A DNA stretch of 35,621 nucleotides from Pseudothauera lacus (GCF_003034845.1 NZ_PZKC01000019.1:1-35621), one strand, 5' to 3'; shown: positions 17,327 to 25,583, counted from the first letter of the stretch. The notes: generated from the letters alone by a model not told the origin. A program made the numbers and translations.

Positions 17327-19650
17327 TGAGCACCGGACACATCATCGCCCTGGTGGGCAATCCCAACTGTGGCAAGACCACCCTCTTCAACGCCCTCACC
17401 GGCTCGCGCCAGCGCGTCGGCAACTGGCCCGGCGTCACCGTCGAGAAGAAGAGCGGTGAATACCACTACGACAAGCTGCGCTTCGAGGTCGTGGACCTGC
17501 CCGGCACCTACTCGCTCGACGTCGTCGACCGCGAGGTCTCGCTCGACGAGAGCGTCGCCCGTGACTACGTGCACGCCAACGAAGCCGGTCTGGTGATCAA
17601 CATCGTCGACGCCGCCAACCTTGAGCGCAACCTCTACCTCACCACCCAGCTCGCCGAAATGCGCGTGCCGCTGGTGGTGGTGCTCAACATGATGGACGTT
17701 GCCGGCAACAAGGGCCTGCAGGTGGACCCGCAGGCCCTCGCGCGCCAGCTCGGCTGCCCGGTGGTGCCGGTGGTGGCCTCGACCGGCGAGGGCATCGACA
17801 CCCTCCGCGAAGTGATCCGCAAGGCCGTCGATGCGCCCGCCGCGGCGAATGTCGAGGTCGCCTACCAGAGCGAGCTCGAAGATGCCGTCGGCGCGCTCAT
17901 GCCCCAGCTCGAAGAGGCCGCCCGCAAGGCCGGCAGCGCGCCGCGCTGGCTCGCCGTGCGCCTGCTCGAAGGTGACGACCTCGCCCGCCGCATCGCCGGC
18001 AGCGCGGTCGAAGAACAGGCCAGCGCCCTGCGCGGCAAGCTCGGTGACGACATCGACATCATGGTCGCCGATGCGCGCTACGGGCTCGCCAACCGCATCG
18101 CCGGCAACACCGTGAGCGCCGGCGCCCGCATCGGCCACGACCTCACCGACCGCATCGACCGTGTGGTGCTCAACCGTGCGCTGGGCGTGCCGATCTTCCT
18201 GCTGATGATGTACCTGATGTTCCTGTTCACCATCAACATCGGTGGCGCCTTCATCGACTTCTTCGACCTGTTCACCGGCGCCCTGCTGGTCGACGGGCTG
18301 GCGGAAGTGCTCACCGCCATGGGCTCGCCGGAATGGCTCACGGTGATCCTCGCCCAGGGCATCGGCGGCGGCATCCAGGTGGTCGCCACCTTCATCCCCA
18401 TCATCGGCTTCCTCTTCCTCTTCCTCTCCATCCTCGAAGACTCCGGCTACATGGCGCGCGCCGCCTTCGTCATGGACCGCTTCATGCGCTGGGTGGGCCT
18501 GCCCGGGAAGTCCTTCGTACCGCTCATCGTCGGCTTCGGCTGCAACGTCCCGGCGATCATGGCCACCCGCACCCTGGAGCACCGCCGCGACCGCCTGATG
18601 ACCATCGCCATGGCGCCCTTCATGTCCTGCGGCGCGCGCCTGCCGGTGTATGTGCTGTTCGCCGCGGCCTTCTTCCCCACCGGCGGACAGAACGTCGTCT
18701 TCGCGCTCTACCTGATCGGCATCGCCGTGGCCGTACTCACCGGCCTCGCCCTGCGCCACACCCTCATGAAGGGCGAACCCACCCCCTTCATCATGGAGCT
18801 GCCGCCCTACCACCTGCCCACCGTGCGCGGCGTCCTGCGCCTCGCCTGGGAGCGCCTGAAGGCCTTCATCGTGCGCGCCGGCCGGGTCATCGTGCCGATG
18901 GTACTGGTGCTCAACGTGCTCAACTCGGTCGGCACCGACGGCAGCTACGGCAACGAGGACAGCGACGCCTCCGTGCTCGCCGAGATCGGCCGCAGCATCA
19001 CCCCGGCCTTCGCGCCGATGGGCCTCACCGAAGAGAACTGGCCGGCAGCGGTGGGCATCTTCACCGGCGTGCTCGCCAAGGAAGCGGTGGTCGGCACGCT
19101 CAACGCCACCTACTCCGCGCTCGCCGCGCAGGATGCCGGCGAAGAGGCGGAAGAAGAGGCGTTCAGCCTGCGTGAAGCGCTGGCCGAAGCCTTCGCCACC
19201 ATCCCCGCCAACCTCATCGACACCCTCGGCGCGTGGGCCGATCCGATGGGCCTGGACGTCGGCGACCTCAGCGATGCCGAAGCGGTGGCCGAAGAGCAGG
19301 AAGTCTCGGTGGGCACCTTCGGCGCCATGGCGACACGCTTCAGCGGTACCGCCGGCGCCTTCGCCTACCTGCTGTTCATCCTCCTGTACACCCCCTGCAC
19401 CGCCGCCATTGCCGCGGTCTATCAGGAATCCGGCGCACGGTGGACGCTCTTCGTGACGGGCTGGACCAGCGGCCTCGCCTACGGCGTGGCGACCATGTAC
19501 TACCAGGCCGCCAACTGGGCCCAGCACCCGGCGAGTTCGGCAGCGTGGATAGCCGGCATACTCGCCGCCCTCGCCGCCACCCTGTGGTTCCTGCGCCGCC
19601 AGGGCGCCCGCGCCGACGGCGGGCGCATCCCGCTGCCGCAGCAGGCCTGA
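17326..19650 (+). CDS. feoB: FeoB, Fe(II) transporter
   Basis: A 774-aa inner-membrane ferrous iron permease. The N-terminal G domain has G1 GNPNCGKTT (11-19), G3 DLPGTYSL and G4 NMMD, followed by the GDI helical domain. The membrane part contains the Gate motifs with conserved Cys (GCNVPAIMATRTLEH and APFMSCGARLPVY) and a C-terminal Gate (YTPCTAAIAA). Residues around 600-620 form an acidic insert (AGEEAEEEAF). Length is standard. It sits directly after feoA and ten bases before feoC, and is probably cotranscribed with the fez-like genes. Confidence 0.97.
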   Translation: MSTGHIIALVGNPNCGKTTLFNALTGSRQRVGNWPGVTVEKKSGEYHYDKLRFEVVDLPGTYSLDVVDREVSLDESVARDYVHANEAGLVINIVDAANLERNLYLTTQLAEMRVPLVVVLNMMDVAGNKGLQVDPQALARQLGCPVVPVVASTGEGIDTLREVIRKAVDAPAAANVEVAYQSELEDAVGALMPQLEEAARKAGSAPRWLAVRLLEGDDLARRIAGSAVEEQASALRGKLGDDIDIMVADARYGLANRIAGNTVSAGARIGHDLTDRIDRVVLNRALGVPIFLLMMYLMFLFTINIGGAFIDFFDLFTGALLVDGLAEVLTAMGSPEWLTVILAQGIGGGIQVVATFIPIIGFLFLFLSILEDSGYMARAAFVMDRFMRWVGLPGKSFVPLIVGFGCNVPAIMATRTLEHRRDRLMTIAMAPFMSCGARLPVYVLFAAAFFPTGGQNVVFALYLIGIAVAVLTGLALRHTLMKGEPTPFIMELPPYHLPTVRGVLRLAWERLKAFIVRAGRVIVPMVLVLNVLNSVGTDGSYGNEDSDASVLAEIGRSITPAFAPMGLTEENWPAAVGIFTGVLAKEAVVGTLNATYSALAAQDAGEEAEEEAFSLREALAEAFATIPANLIDTLGAWADPMGLDVGDLSDAEAVAEEQEVSVGTFGAMATRFSGTAGAFAYLLFILLYTPCTAAIAAVYQESGARWTLFVTGWTSGLAYGVATMYYQAANWAQHPASSAAWIAGILAALAATLWFLRRQGARADGGRIPLPQQA

Positions 19651-19659
19651 GCACAGGCG

Positions 19660-19896
19660 ATGATCCTCACCCGCCTCAGTACCCTGCTGCGCGAACGCCA
19701 GCGCGCCACCCTGGCCGAGCTGGCGCGCGGCGTCGATGCCAGCCCGGAGGCGTTGCAGCCAATGCTCGCCACCCTCGAACGCAAAGGCCGCATCCGCCAC
19801 CTCGGCGCCGGCTCGCGCTGTTCCTCGGGGTGCTGCAAGTGCGACCCGGCGACGCTGGACGTCTATGAGTGGATCGCCGACGCCGCCGCAGACTGA
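19660..19896 (+). CDS. feoC: FeoC-like winged-helix protein
   Basis: A 78-aa protein. The first 50 residues form a DtxR/FeoC-type winged helix (LLRERQRATLAELARGVDASPEAL). A Cys cluster follows, C-S-S-G-C-C-K-C, typical of FeoC, where it can hold an oxygen-sensitive Fe-S cluster and affects FeoB stability. It starts ten bases after feoB and overlaps the next gene by 32 bases. Confidence 0.85.
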   Translation: MILTRLSTLLRERQRATLAELARGVDASPEALQPMLATLERKGRIRHLGAGSRCSSGCCKCDPATLDVYEWIADAAAD

Positions 19897-20470
19897 AGAG
19901 CGCCGCGCGGCACCGCCCGCAGCCCTCATCGTCGTCGGCATCCACCGCGAAGAGCGCGACTTCGGCCACGAGGTCGCGCTCACCCTGCCCGCCGACGAAG
20001 CCGAAGTGCTGGAGATCCCCGAAGGACTCTCCAACCACCGCCCGCGCCCCGACGAGCGCTTTCGCCACGAGGTCCTCCACCAGGCCCTCTACCTGCAACT
20101 GCTGCCCCAGCTCAAGCCCGCCCACCGCCTGCTCATCGACCTGCACACCGGCAGCGACGGCAACGGCCCCGCCGCCGACCTGCTGTGCGCCGACCCGCGC
20201 CTGCGCGCCGCCCTCAACGCCGCCCTCGGCAATGCCGCGGAGCCCTGCGCCGCGCAGGTGCGCGTCATCCCTCTGGGCACGCCGGCAGGTCTGCGCGCAC
20301 GCACGGTGATCCCCGAAACGGTGTGGAACAACCCCGCCTTCGCCTACCTCGGCATGGAGATCTACCTCCCCGGCACGGCCAGCGGGCGGCAACAGGGTGT
20401 GGACCTCGCACGGCGGCTGATCCGCCTCGCCATCCGCCTCAGCGGCGCGCTCTCCGACAGCTCCGCGTAA
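19865..20470 (+). CDS. M14/succinylglutamate-desuccinylase-like protein
   Basis: A 201-aa protein of uncertain role. It shows VVGIHREE (H-x-x-E) and, about 80 residues later, LLIDLHTGSDG, the arrangement of zinc ligands in aspartoacylase/succinylglutamate desuccinylase-type M14 hydrolases. A possible catalytic Glu lies near the end (GMEIYLPG). It is shorter than typical members. The start at 19865 lies inside feoC in another frame, so coupling is likely; a later start cannot be excluded. Why such an enzyme accompanies feo is unclear. Family call is moderate. Confidence 0.55.
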   Translation: MSGSPTPPQTEERRAAPPAALIVVGIHREERDFGHEVALTLPADEAEVLEIPEGLSNHRPRPDERFRHEVLHQALYLQLLPQLKPAHRLLIDLHTGSDGNGPAADLLCADPRLRAALNAALGNAAEPCAAQVRVIPLGTPAGLRARTVIPETVWNNPAFAYLGMEIYLPGTASGRQQGVDLARRLIRLAIRLSGALSDSSA

Positions 20471-20499
20471 AGCACGCCCGCAGCGGCCCTTCTCCCCTC

Positions 20500-20928
20500 T
20501 CAGCGCAGCAGCGCGTGGCGCCGCAAACCGACGTGCACGGCCAGGCAGGCCAGGAACACCCCACCGCTGAGCACATGCCAGCGCTTCGCCCCGGCTGCCG
20601 CAAACGCCAGCGACACCCCCAGGCTGCCCAGCATGCCGATCTTCGCGGCGCGGTTGGCACGCGCCCCCGGCGAGCGTGCCGCGCGCCGGCGCGACGCCGC
20701 AATCACCTCATCGACCAAGGCATCCACGCGACGCTCGAAAACCTCCACAGCAAGCGCCGCAGCGTCGTAATGCACCACCAGCGAGCCCGCGCCGGCATTC
20801 GCCCGCATCGCCCCCACACCCGCCAGCGCCCCCACCCCGGCCTCCAGCGCGCGCAGGCGCTCACGGTCGCGCAATGCCGCATCGCGGATGCGCAAACGGC
20901 CGGGAATGGAGGAAGCAATGCGGGCCAT
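20500..20928 (-). CDS. HMA_2-like protein with two membrane helices
   Basis: A 142-aa protein. Residues 8-60 carry the same HMA pattern as the fez-operon proteins: I-P-G-R-L-R-I-R-D, then a helix, LAGVGAMRANAGAGSLVVHYD. A basic linker (ASRRRAARSPGARANRAAK) and two hydrophobic helices (about 97-112 and 118-135) follow. AGGA lies nine bases before ATG. It is convergent with the M14-like gene, 29 bases apart. It is likely a further component of the ferrosome-like system, resembling the membrane-bound HMA proteins of such clusters, but this rests on motif and location. Confidence 0.65.
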   Translation of the reverse strand: MARIASSIPGRLRIRDAALRDRERLRALEAGVGALAGVGAMRANAGAGSLVVHYDAAALAVEVFERRVDALVDEVIAASRRRAARSPGARANRAAKIGMLGSLGVSLAFAAAGAKRWHVLSGGVFLACLAVHVGLRRHALLR

Positions 20929-21081
20929 GGCAGGTGTCCTGGGAGCAGCGGCAAGGGAGTTTCACCGTATCACTGCGGGCGGGGCCGGGCAAGCGCCCCC
21001 TCCGCCGCCTTGCGTCGCCATGCCCATGTACTACCATGAGCTGACAACAGCGCGCCCCGCGCCCCCCAGAGGAGACAGCCG

Positions 21082-22569
21082 ATGAGCACCCCGCTCGCCC
21101 CCCATTACCCCATCATCTACGTGCGCGGCTACGCCATGACCCCCGGCGAGGTCGCCGAAACCGTTTCCACCCCCTACATGGGCTTCAACCTCGGCGCCAC
21201 CAAGCTGCGCCAGGCGTGGGACGGCAGGGTGCTCAAGCACGTCTTCGAATCGCCGCTGATCCGCCTGATGAAGGACTACGGCTACCGCGACACCTTTGCC
21301 GACGGCAGCGAGAGCGAAGCCCGCCTGCCCGCCCGCAGCGTCGTCATCTACCGCTACTACGAAACCGCCGACGCCGATCTCGGCACCGGCAAGGCGCTCT
21401 CCATCCCCGAAGCCGCCGCCGGCCTCAAGACCCTCATCCACCGCGTCCGCGAACAGGTCTGCGGCGACGATGCCGGACTGCGCGCCCAGTTCAAGGTGCA
21501 TCTCGTCGCCCACTCCATGGGCGGACTGGTGGTGCGCGCCTTTTTGCAGAACGACCACATCAGCAACGCCGCCGATCGCGCCCTGGTCGACAAGGTGTTC
21601 ACCTACGCCACCCCCCACAACGGCATCGAAGTCGCCGGCATGAACATCCCCGCAGTGCTCGGCCTGTGGGACATCAACAACTTCAACCGCAGCAAGATGG
21701 CCGAATACCTTGGCCTGAGCGGCAAGCCCGCGCGCGTCGACAGCCTCGACGGCAAGTTCGACCCCCAGCGCTTCTTCTGCTTCGTCGGCACCAACCACCG
21801 CGACTACGACGTTGCCCTCGGCATCTCGCGCCGCCTCGCCGGCGAAATGAGCGACGGCCTGGTCAAGATCGACAACGCCACCGTGCGCGGCGCCCCGCGC
21901 GCCTTCGCCTACCGCAGCCACAGCGGCCCCTACGGCGTGGTCAACTCCGAAGAGGGCTACCAGAACCTCGTCCGCTTCCTGTTCGGCGACGTCCGCGTCG
22001 ACGGCCACCTCGAAGTCGCCGCCCTGCCCCTGCCCCCCTCCGTGCAGAAAGCCAAGGACCAGGGCCGCAGCATCCGCGCCTCCTACTATTTCGAAGCCAC
22101 CGTCGTCCCCCGCGGCACCTTCAGCTTCCGCCTCAGCGAACGCCGCCGCGACACCAACAGCGCCATCCTGCGCAGCTACGACGAACTGCTCGACACCCGC
22201 CGCGCCAACATCGACGCACCGCGCTCGCCGGTGCTGTTCAGCGCCTTCCTCGACACCGCCCACATCACCACCGGCCGCACCCTCGTCTTTGCCCTCGAAC
22301 TGGCCGTCTCCACCACCGGCTACACCATCGACCGCAAACTCTGGCCCGACCAGCACCTCGAAGGCGAATACCTCTTCCGCGACACCCTCACCCTGCGCCT
22401 CACCCGCAACCCCGACGGCTTCAGGCTGCGCTACCTCAGCAGCGACGAGAACTGGAGCGAAAACACCGGCACCCTCGCCGAAGCCACCGACGGCGGCTAC
22501 GCCATCGCGCTGTCGTCGAAGAAGGGCTTCAAGGCTACGTTGAGGCTGGTGGTGCGAACAGCGGGGTAA
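21082..22569 (+). CDS. Lipase-like alpha/beta hydrolase
   Basis: A 495-aa protein with no signal peptide. It starts PIIYVRGYAMTP (oxyanion-type loop) and has the nucleophile elbow V-A-H-S-M-G-G, the Ser being the likely catalytic residue, then YATPHNGIEVAG as in lipases and PGAP1-type esterases. Asp and His candidates are D in MSDGLVKIDN and H in YRSHSGPYG. The last 170 residues form a beta-rich C-terminal domain of unknown type. AGAGGAGA precedes the ATG. It appears monocistronic. Substrate unknown. Confidence 0.75.
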   Translation: MSTPLAPHYPIIYVRGYAMTPGEVAETVSTPYMGFNLGATKLRQAWDGRVLKHVFESPLIRLMKDYGYRDTFADGSESEARLPARSVVIYRYYETADADLGTGKALSIPEAAAGLKTLIHRVREQVCGDDAGLRAQFKVHLVAHSMGGLVVRAFLQNDHISNAADRALVDKVFTYATPHNGIEVAGMNIPAVLGLWDINNFNRSKMAEYLGLSGKPARVDSLDGKFDPQRFFCFVGTNHRDYDVALGISRRLAGEMSDGLVKIDNATVRGAPRAFAYRSHSGPYGVVNSEEGYQNLVRFLFGDVRVDGHLEVAALPLPPSVQKAKDQGRSIRASYYFEATVVPRGTFSFRLSERRRDTNSAILRSYDELLDTRRANIDAPRSPVLFSAFLDTAHITTGRTLVFALELAVSTTGYTIDRKLWPDQHLEGEYLFRDTLTLRLTRNPDGFRLRYLSSDENWSENTGTLAEATDGGYAIALSSKKGFKATLRLVVRTAG

Positions 22570-22691
22570 GGGCGGCGGGAGTGTGGAACACGAGTGATTG
22601 TTGCTGACAGCAACATCCTGATGTAGCTGCACCTGCACGGTGAACTCACCGCTGCTGCCGAAGCCTTGCCGGAACGGGAACCTGGTCTGAC

Positions 22692-23240
22692 TCAAGTACC
22701 CGGATCGGCAACCCCCTGTCTTGAGAAGTGACGGATCAACGCGACCTCCTCAGGCGGTATCCCCAGAGACTCGAGAAAGTCCTGATGTGCAGCAGGAGAC
22801 ATCTTCTCGAACTCCATGTGCCATCTGTCCATTCCCGCTTCATCCAACCCGGTGGACGCAAGCAAGGCAATCCACTGTTCCTTGTTCATTGAGCGGCTTT
22901 CCCGCAGCACATGCCCATCACCAAGGAGTTTGGCAATGACGTGCTGCTGCTGCCGCAGCCTTGCGATAGCAGCGCTGACACTGTGCAAATGACGCTCAAG
23001 TACCGTGGAAGCAGAAGTCTCATCGGCCTGCAGCAGGCTCGCGATGGCATCCAGCGGGAGCCCCGCTTCGCGATAGAGCATTATCCGCTCCAAGCGCCGC
23101 ACATCACCTTCGGAGTACAGGCGGTAACCGCACGCACTGCGCATTGACGGCGAAAGAAGGCCGATTCCGTCGTAGTAGAGCAGCGCACTGCGAGACAGCC
23201 CTGCACGCTTGCCAAGTTGGCCCACCGTATACATGCCCAT
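22692..23240 (-). CDS. MerR-family transcriptional regulator
   Basis: A 182-aa regulator. Residues 3-70 are a MerR winged helix (YTVGQLGKRAGLSRSALLYYD, CGYRLYSEGDVRRLERI), followed by a coiled-coil helix (about 80-115). The C-terminal about 58 residues (MNKEQWIALLASTGL, MDRWHMEFE, HQDFLESLGIPPEEV) form a small domain that is homologous to the separate 64-aa protein encoded just upstream. No metal-binding Cys are present, so this is not a classic metal sensor. Start at 23240 is chosen for GGGAG nine bases upstream. Ligand unknown. Confidence 0.8.
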   Translation of the reverse strand: MGMYTVGQLGKRAGLSRSALLYYDGIGLLSPSMRSACGYRLYSEGDVRRLERIMLYREAGLPLDAIASLLQADETSASTVLERHLHSVSAAIARLRQQQHVIAKLLGDGHVLRESRSMNKEQWIALLASTGLDEAGMDRWHMEFEKMSPAAHQDFLESLGIPPEEVALIRHFSRQGVADPGT

Positions 23241-23293
23241 GCCGACAACTCCCAGGTGGAGAAGGCCCCCAAGCGGGGGCCTCCCCAGACTCA

Positions 23294-23488
23294 TCAACCA
23301 ACCCGCGAGGCCGCCCTCACGCTCCGGAGGTCCTCTTCGGACAGGCCGATCCATTGCAGGAATGCTTGATGTTGCGCCGGATAACGGCGTTCAAACTCAA
23401 CGTGCCATCTGTGCATCATCGCGTCATCCAGCCCCGTGGCTCGAAACACCTCTATCCATTGCTCCCGAGTCATGCCGTACACGCCCAT
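23294..23488 (-). CDS. Stand-alone copy of the MerR-regulator C-terminal domain
   Basis: A 64-aa protein beginning MGVYGMTREQWIEVF and containing MMHRWHVEFERRYPAQHQAFLQWIGL. Aligned by eye, over 55 residues it matches the C-terminal domain of the neighbouring MerR protein (REQWI/KEQWI, RWH-EFE, HQAFL/HQDFL). A good AGGAGA lies seven bases before ATG. It precedes the regulator gene by 53 bases on the same strand, so they are probably cotranscribed. It could form mixed complexes with the regulator or share its ligand. Confidence 0.72.
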   Translation of the reverse strand: MGVYGMTREQWIEVFRATGLDDAMMHRWHVEFERRYPAQHQAFLQWIGLSEEDLRSVRAASRVG

Positions 23489-23639
23489 GTGATCTCTCCT
23501 GAGTAGTGGTAACTGACGACACCACGCCGTCAGCGAGCAACTCTGGCGTATCAAGCAATAGACAGGTCAAGCGGCTTCTATCAGAAGCGGAGCCTGGGCG
23601 CGGTTGATGGGGGCACGACACCCCGCCCCGCCAGCCCTC

Positions 23640-24266
23640 TCAACGACTGAAGATCAGCCGCAGCCCCAGCGCAATGAACAGCCCCCCGGCAAGACGGTCC
23701 ATGAGCATGCCCGCCCCCGGGCGGGTGCTCAACCACTGGCCGACGGTTCCGGCAAAGTAGCCCAGCAGGGTGAAGATGAGGGCCGCCTGGGCGGTGAACA
23801 GCAGCCCCAGCAGGGCCATCTGCAGGCCGACGCTGCCCTGCGCGGGGGCAACGAACTGAGGCAGGAAGGAGAGGAAGAAGACGATGACCTTGGGGTTGAT
23901 GGCGTTGGCGACGATGCCCCTGGCAAAAAGGGCCGCCGGCGTCAGGGTGCTGCCGGGGCGGGCGCTGAGGGTGGTGCCGCGGGCGTTGCGCAGGACCTTG
24001 TAGCCCAGCCACAGGAGGTAGAGACCGCCGCACAACTTGAGCGCGCCAAAAGCCTGCGGCGAGGCGGCGATGAGGGCGCTGACCCCGGCGACGGCGAGCG
24101 CGGTGTGGCTGAGGCAACCCAGCGCGCAGCCGAGCCCGAAGGCAATGCCGTGGCGGCGGCCTGTGGACATGCCGGTACCGAGCACCATGAGATTGTCCGG
24201 GCCGGGGGCGGCGGTGACCAGCACGGCGGCCAGCAGGAAGCCGAAAAACTGTTCGATGGACAGCAT
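23640..24266 (-). CDS. LysE/RhtB-family amino-acid or metabolite exporter
   Basis: A 208-aa inner-membrane protein with six predicted helices. The LysE signature is P-G-P-D-N-L-M-V-L in helix 1-2, followed by GLGCALGCLSHTALAV, LGYKVLRNA and a NAINPKVIVFFLSFLPQFV run typical of RhtB/LeuE members. These export amino acids or related compounds; the substrate cannot be read from sequence. Start at 24266 (MLSIEQ) is favoured; ATG at 24272 is possible. It is divergent from the riboswitch-led thioesterase. Confidence 0.85.
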   Translation of the reverse strand: MLSIEQFFGFLLAAVLVTAAPGPDNLMVLGTGMSTGRRHGIAFGLGCALGCLSHTALAVAGVSALIAASPQAFGALKLCGGLYLLWLGYKVLRNARGTTLSARPGSTLTPAALFARGIVANAINPKVIVFFLSFLPQFVAPAQGSVGLQMALLGLLFTAQAALIFTLLGYFAGTVGQWLSTRPGAGMLMDRLAGGLFIALGLRLIFSR

Positions 24267-24339
24267 GCGCATCGCCTGCCGTGATGGGGATGGGGTCATT
24301 GTAGCGCCCACGCAACCGGGCACCGCACACGGCCGCGGT

Positions 24340-24368
24340 TTGACAGCTGCTGCAGTGCAGCGATAGAG
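24340..24368 (+). promoter_or_regulatory. Sigma-70 promoter of the thioesterase leader
   Basis: TTGACA (24340-24345), a 17-base spacer and ATAGAG (24363-24368) form a strong -35 and a moderate -10. Transcription would start a few bases before the riboswitch, as expected. Confidence 0.6.
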
Positions 24369-24371
24369 TGC

Positions 24372-24556
24372 TTCCGCCTACGGTTCGTCCGCTGCATGCG
24401 CGGCGGCGATTAAAAGGGAACCCGGTGACGCGCGCTGCGCGGATCCCGGGGCTGCCCCCGCAACTGTAAGCGGTGAGTTGCACGTCCATCGAAGCCACTG
24501 GCGCAAGCCGGGAAGGCGGACGTGCCGCGATGACCCGCGAGCCAGGAGACCTGCCG
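24372..24556 (+). promoter_or_regulatory. Cobalamin riboswitch in the thioesterase leader
   Basis: All conserved parts are present in order: AAAAGGGAACCCGGTG, GGGGCTGCCCCCGCAACTGT, AAGCCACTGG, CGGGAAGGCGG, and the B12 box GAGCCAGGAGACCTGCC ending near 24555. A GC hairpin follows (GGGGCGGGGTGTCCCC, about 24581-24596) that may act as expression platform. The first gene downstream is the hotdog thioesterase, 148 bases later; no transporter or B12-synthesis gene follows on this strand before 25673. Confidence 0.95.
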
Positions 24557-24703
24557 TGAGCAATTCGTCAATCCAGACAGGGGCGGGGTGTCCCCGGTGG
24601 AGGAATCGTGGCTCATCGCCGGCCAGTGCCGGCAGTGCGCGCGTGCCGTGGGGCCCGCCCCCATCCTTCTCCTGCCCCTCCCTGTCGCTCATGGGAGATG
24701 CGC

Positions 24704-25531
24704 ATGTCGCACGCAAGCACACAAGCCGTCGTGGGGACGGCTCCTGACGTTTCCGTAGAAAACCTCCGCCACCCGGCAGCCGACGAGGCCGCCACGGTGA
24801 TGATAGACGTGGTGTTTCCGGAGAGTGCCAATCATCACGGCACGCTCTTCGGCGGCGCCGCACTGTCGATGATGGACAAACTCGCCTTCGTGGTGGCAAC
24901 GCGGTGCACGCGGCGCCGCATGGTCACCGCCTGCAGCGGCGGGATCGACTTCGTCACGCCGATCCAGCAGGGCCGGCTGGTGGAGCTGCGCGGCCGGGTG
25001 GTGCGCCGCGGGCGCCGTTCGCTGGACGTGGAGGTAGGACTGGTGGCCGAGGATCTGGGCAGTGGCGAACGCAGCCACAGTCTCAACGGCCGCTTCACCC
25101 TGGTGGCGGTGGACGACGACGCGCCCCGCCAACGTGCCGTACCGGCAACAGCCGGGGAGGATGACGGCGGCGAGCGCACGACGATGGTAGAGCCGGTGTT
25201 TCCCGGCCACACCAACCACCTGGGCACCCTGTACGGCGGCCAGGCGCTGGCCTGGCTGGGCAAGGCGGCCTTTGTCGCGGCCTCGCGGCGGGCGCGCATG
25301 CCGGTGGTGATGGCGGCCTCCGAGCGCATCGACTTTCACGCGCCGGTGCTGGAGGGCGAACTGGTCGAACTGGATGCGCGGGTGGTGCGCGTGGGCAATG
25401 CGTCGATGTGCGTGGAGGTGAGCATGCACGCCGAAGACCTGCTCAGCGGCCAGCGCCGCCTGTGCACCCGCGGCCGCTTCACCATGGTGGCCCTGGGCTA
25501 CGACGGCCGCCCGGTGCCGGTGCCGCGCTGA
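24704..25531 (+). CDS. Tandem hotdog-fold acyl-CoA thioesterase
   Basis: A 275-aa protein made of two YciA/ACOT-type hotdog domains (about 31-137 and 158-266). Domain 1 has N43-H-H-G-T-L-F-G-G and D58 in MMDKLAF. Domain 2 has N171-H-L-G-T-L-Y-G-G but Gly186 at the position matching D58. Two-domain thioesterases often keep one working site made of residues from both halves, so loss of one Asp is plausible. Such enzymes release CoA from acyl-CoAs. GGGAG precedes the chosen start; ATG at 24698 is an alternative. The B12 riboswitch in the leader is the striking point. A GC-rich hairpin follows the gene. Confidence 0.85.
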   Translation: MSHASTQAVVGTAPDVSVENLRHPAADEAATVMIDVVFPESANHHGTLFGGAALSMMDKLAFVVATRCTRRRMVTACSGGIDFVTPIQQGRLVELRGRVVRRGRRSLDVEVGLVAEDLGSGERSHSLNGRFTLVAVDDDAPRQRAVPATAGEDDGGERTTMVEPVFPGHTNHLGTLYGGQALAWLGKAAFVAASRRARMPVVMAASERIDFHAPVLEGELVELDARVVRVGNASMCVEVSMHAEDLLSGQRRLCTRGRFTMVALGYDGRPVPVPR

Positions 25532-25560
25532 ACCGCGGCACCTCTCAGCGCCTGCGCCCG

Positions 25561-25583
25561 CGCCGCCCCACGCCGGGGCGGCG
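25561..25583 (+). terminator. GC-rich hairpin after the thioesterase gene
   Basis: CGCCGCCCC (25561-25569) pairs perfectly with GGGGCGGCG (25575-25583) across a five-base loop. No T-run follows, so this is a possible, not certain, terminator. It separates the thioesterase from the YcaO gene. Confidence 0.4.
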
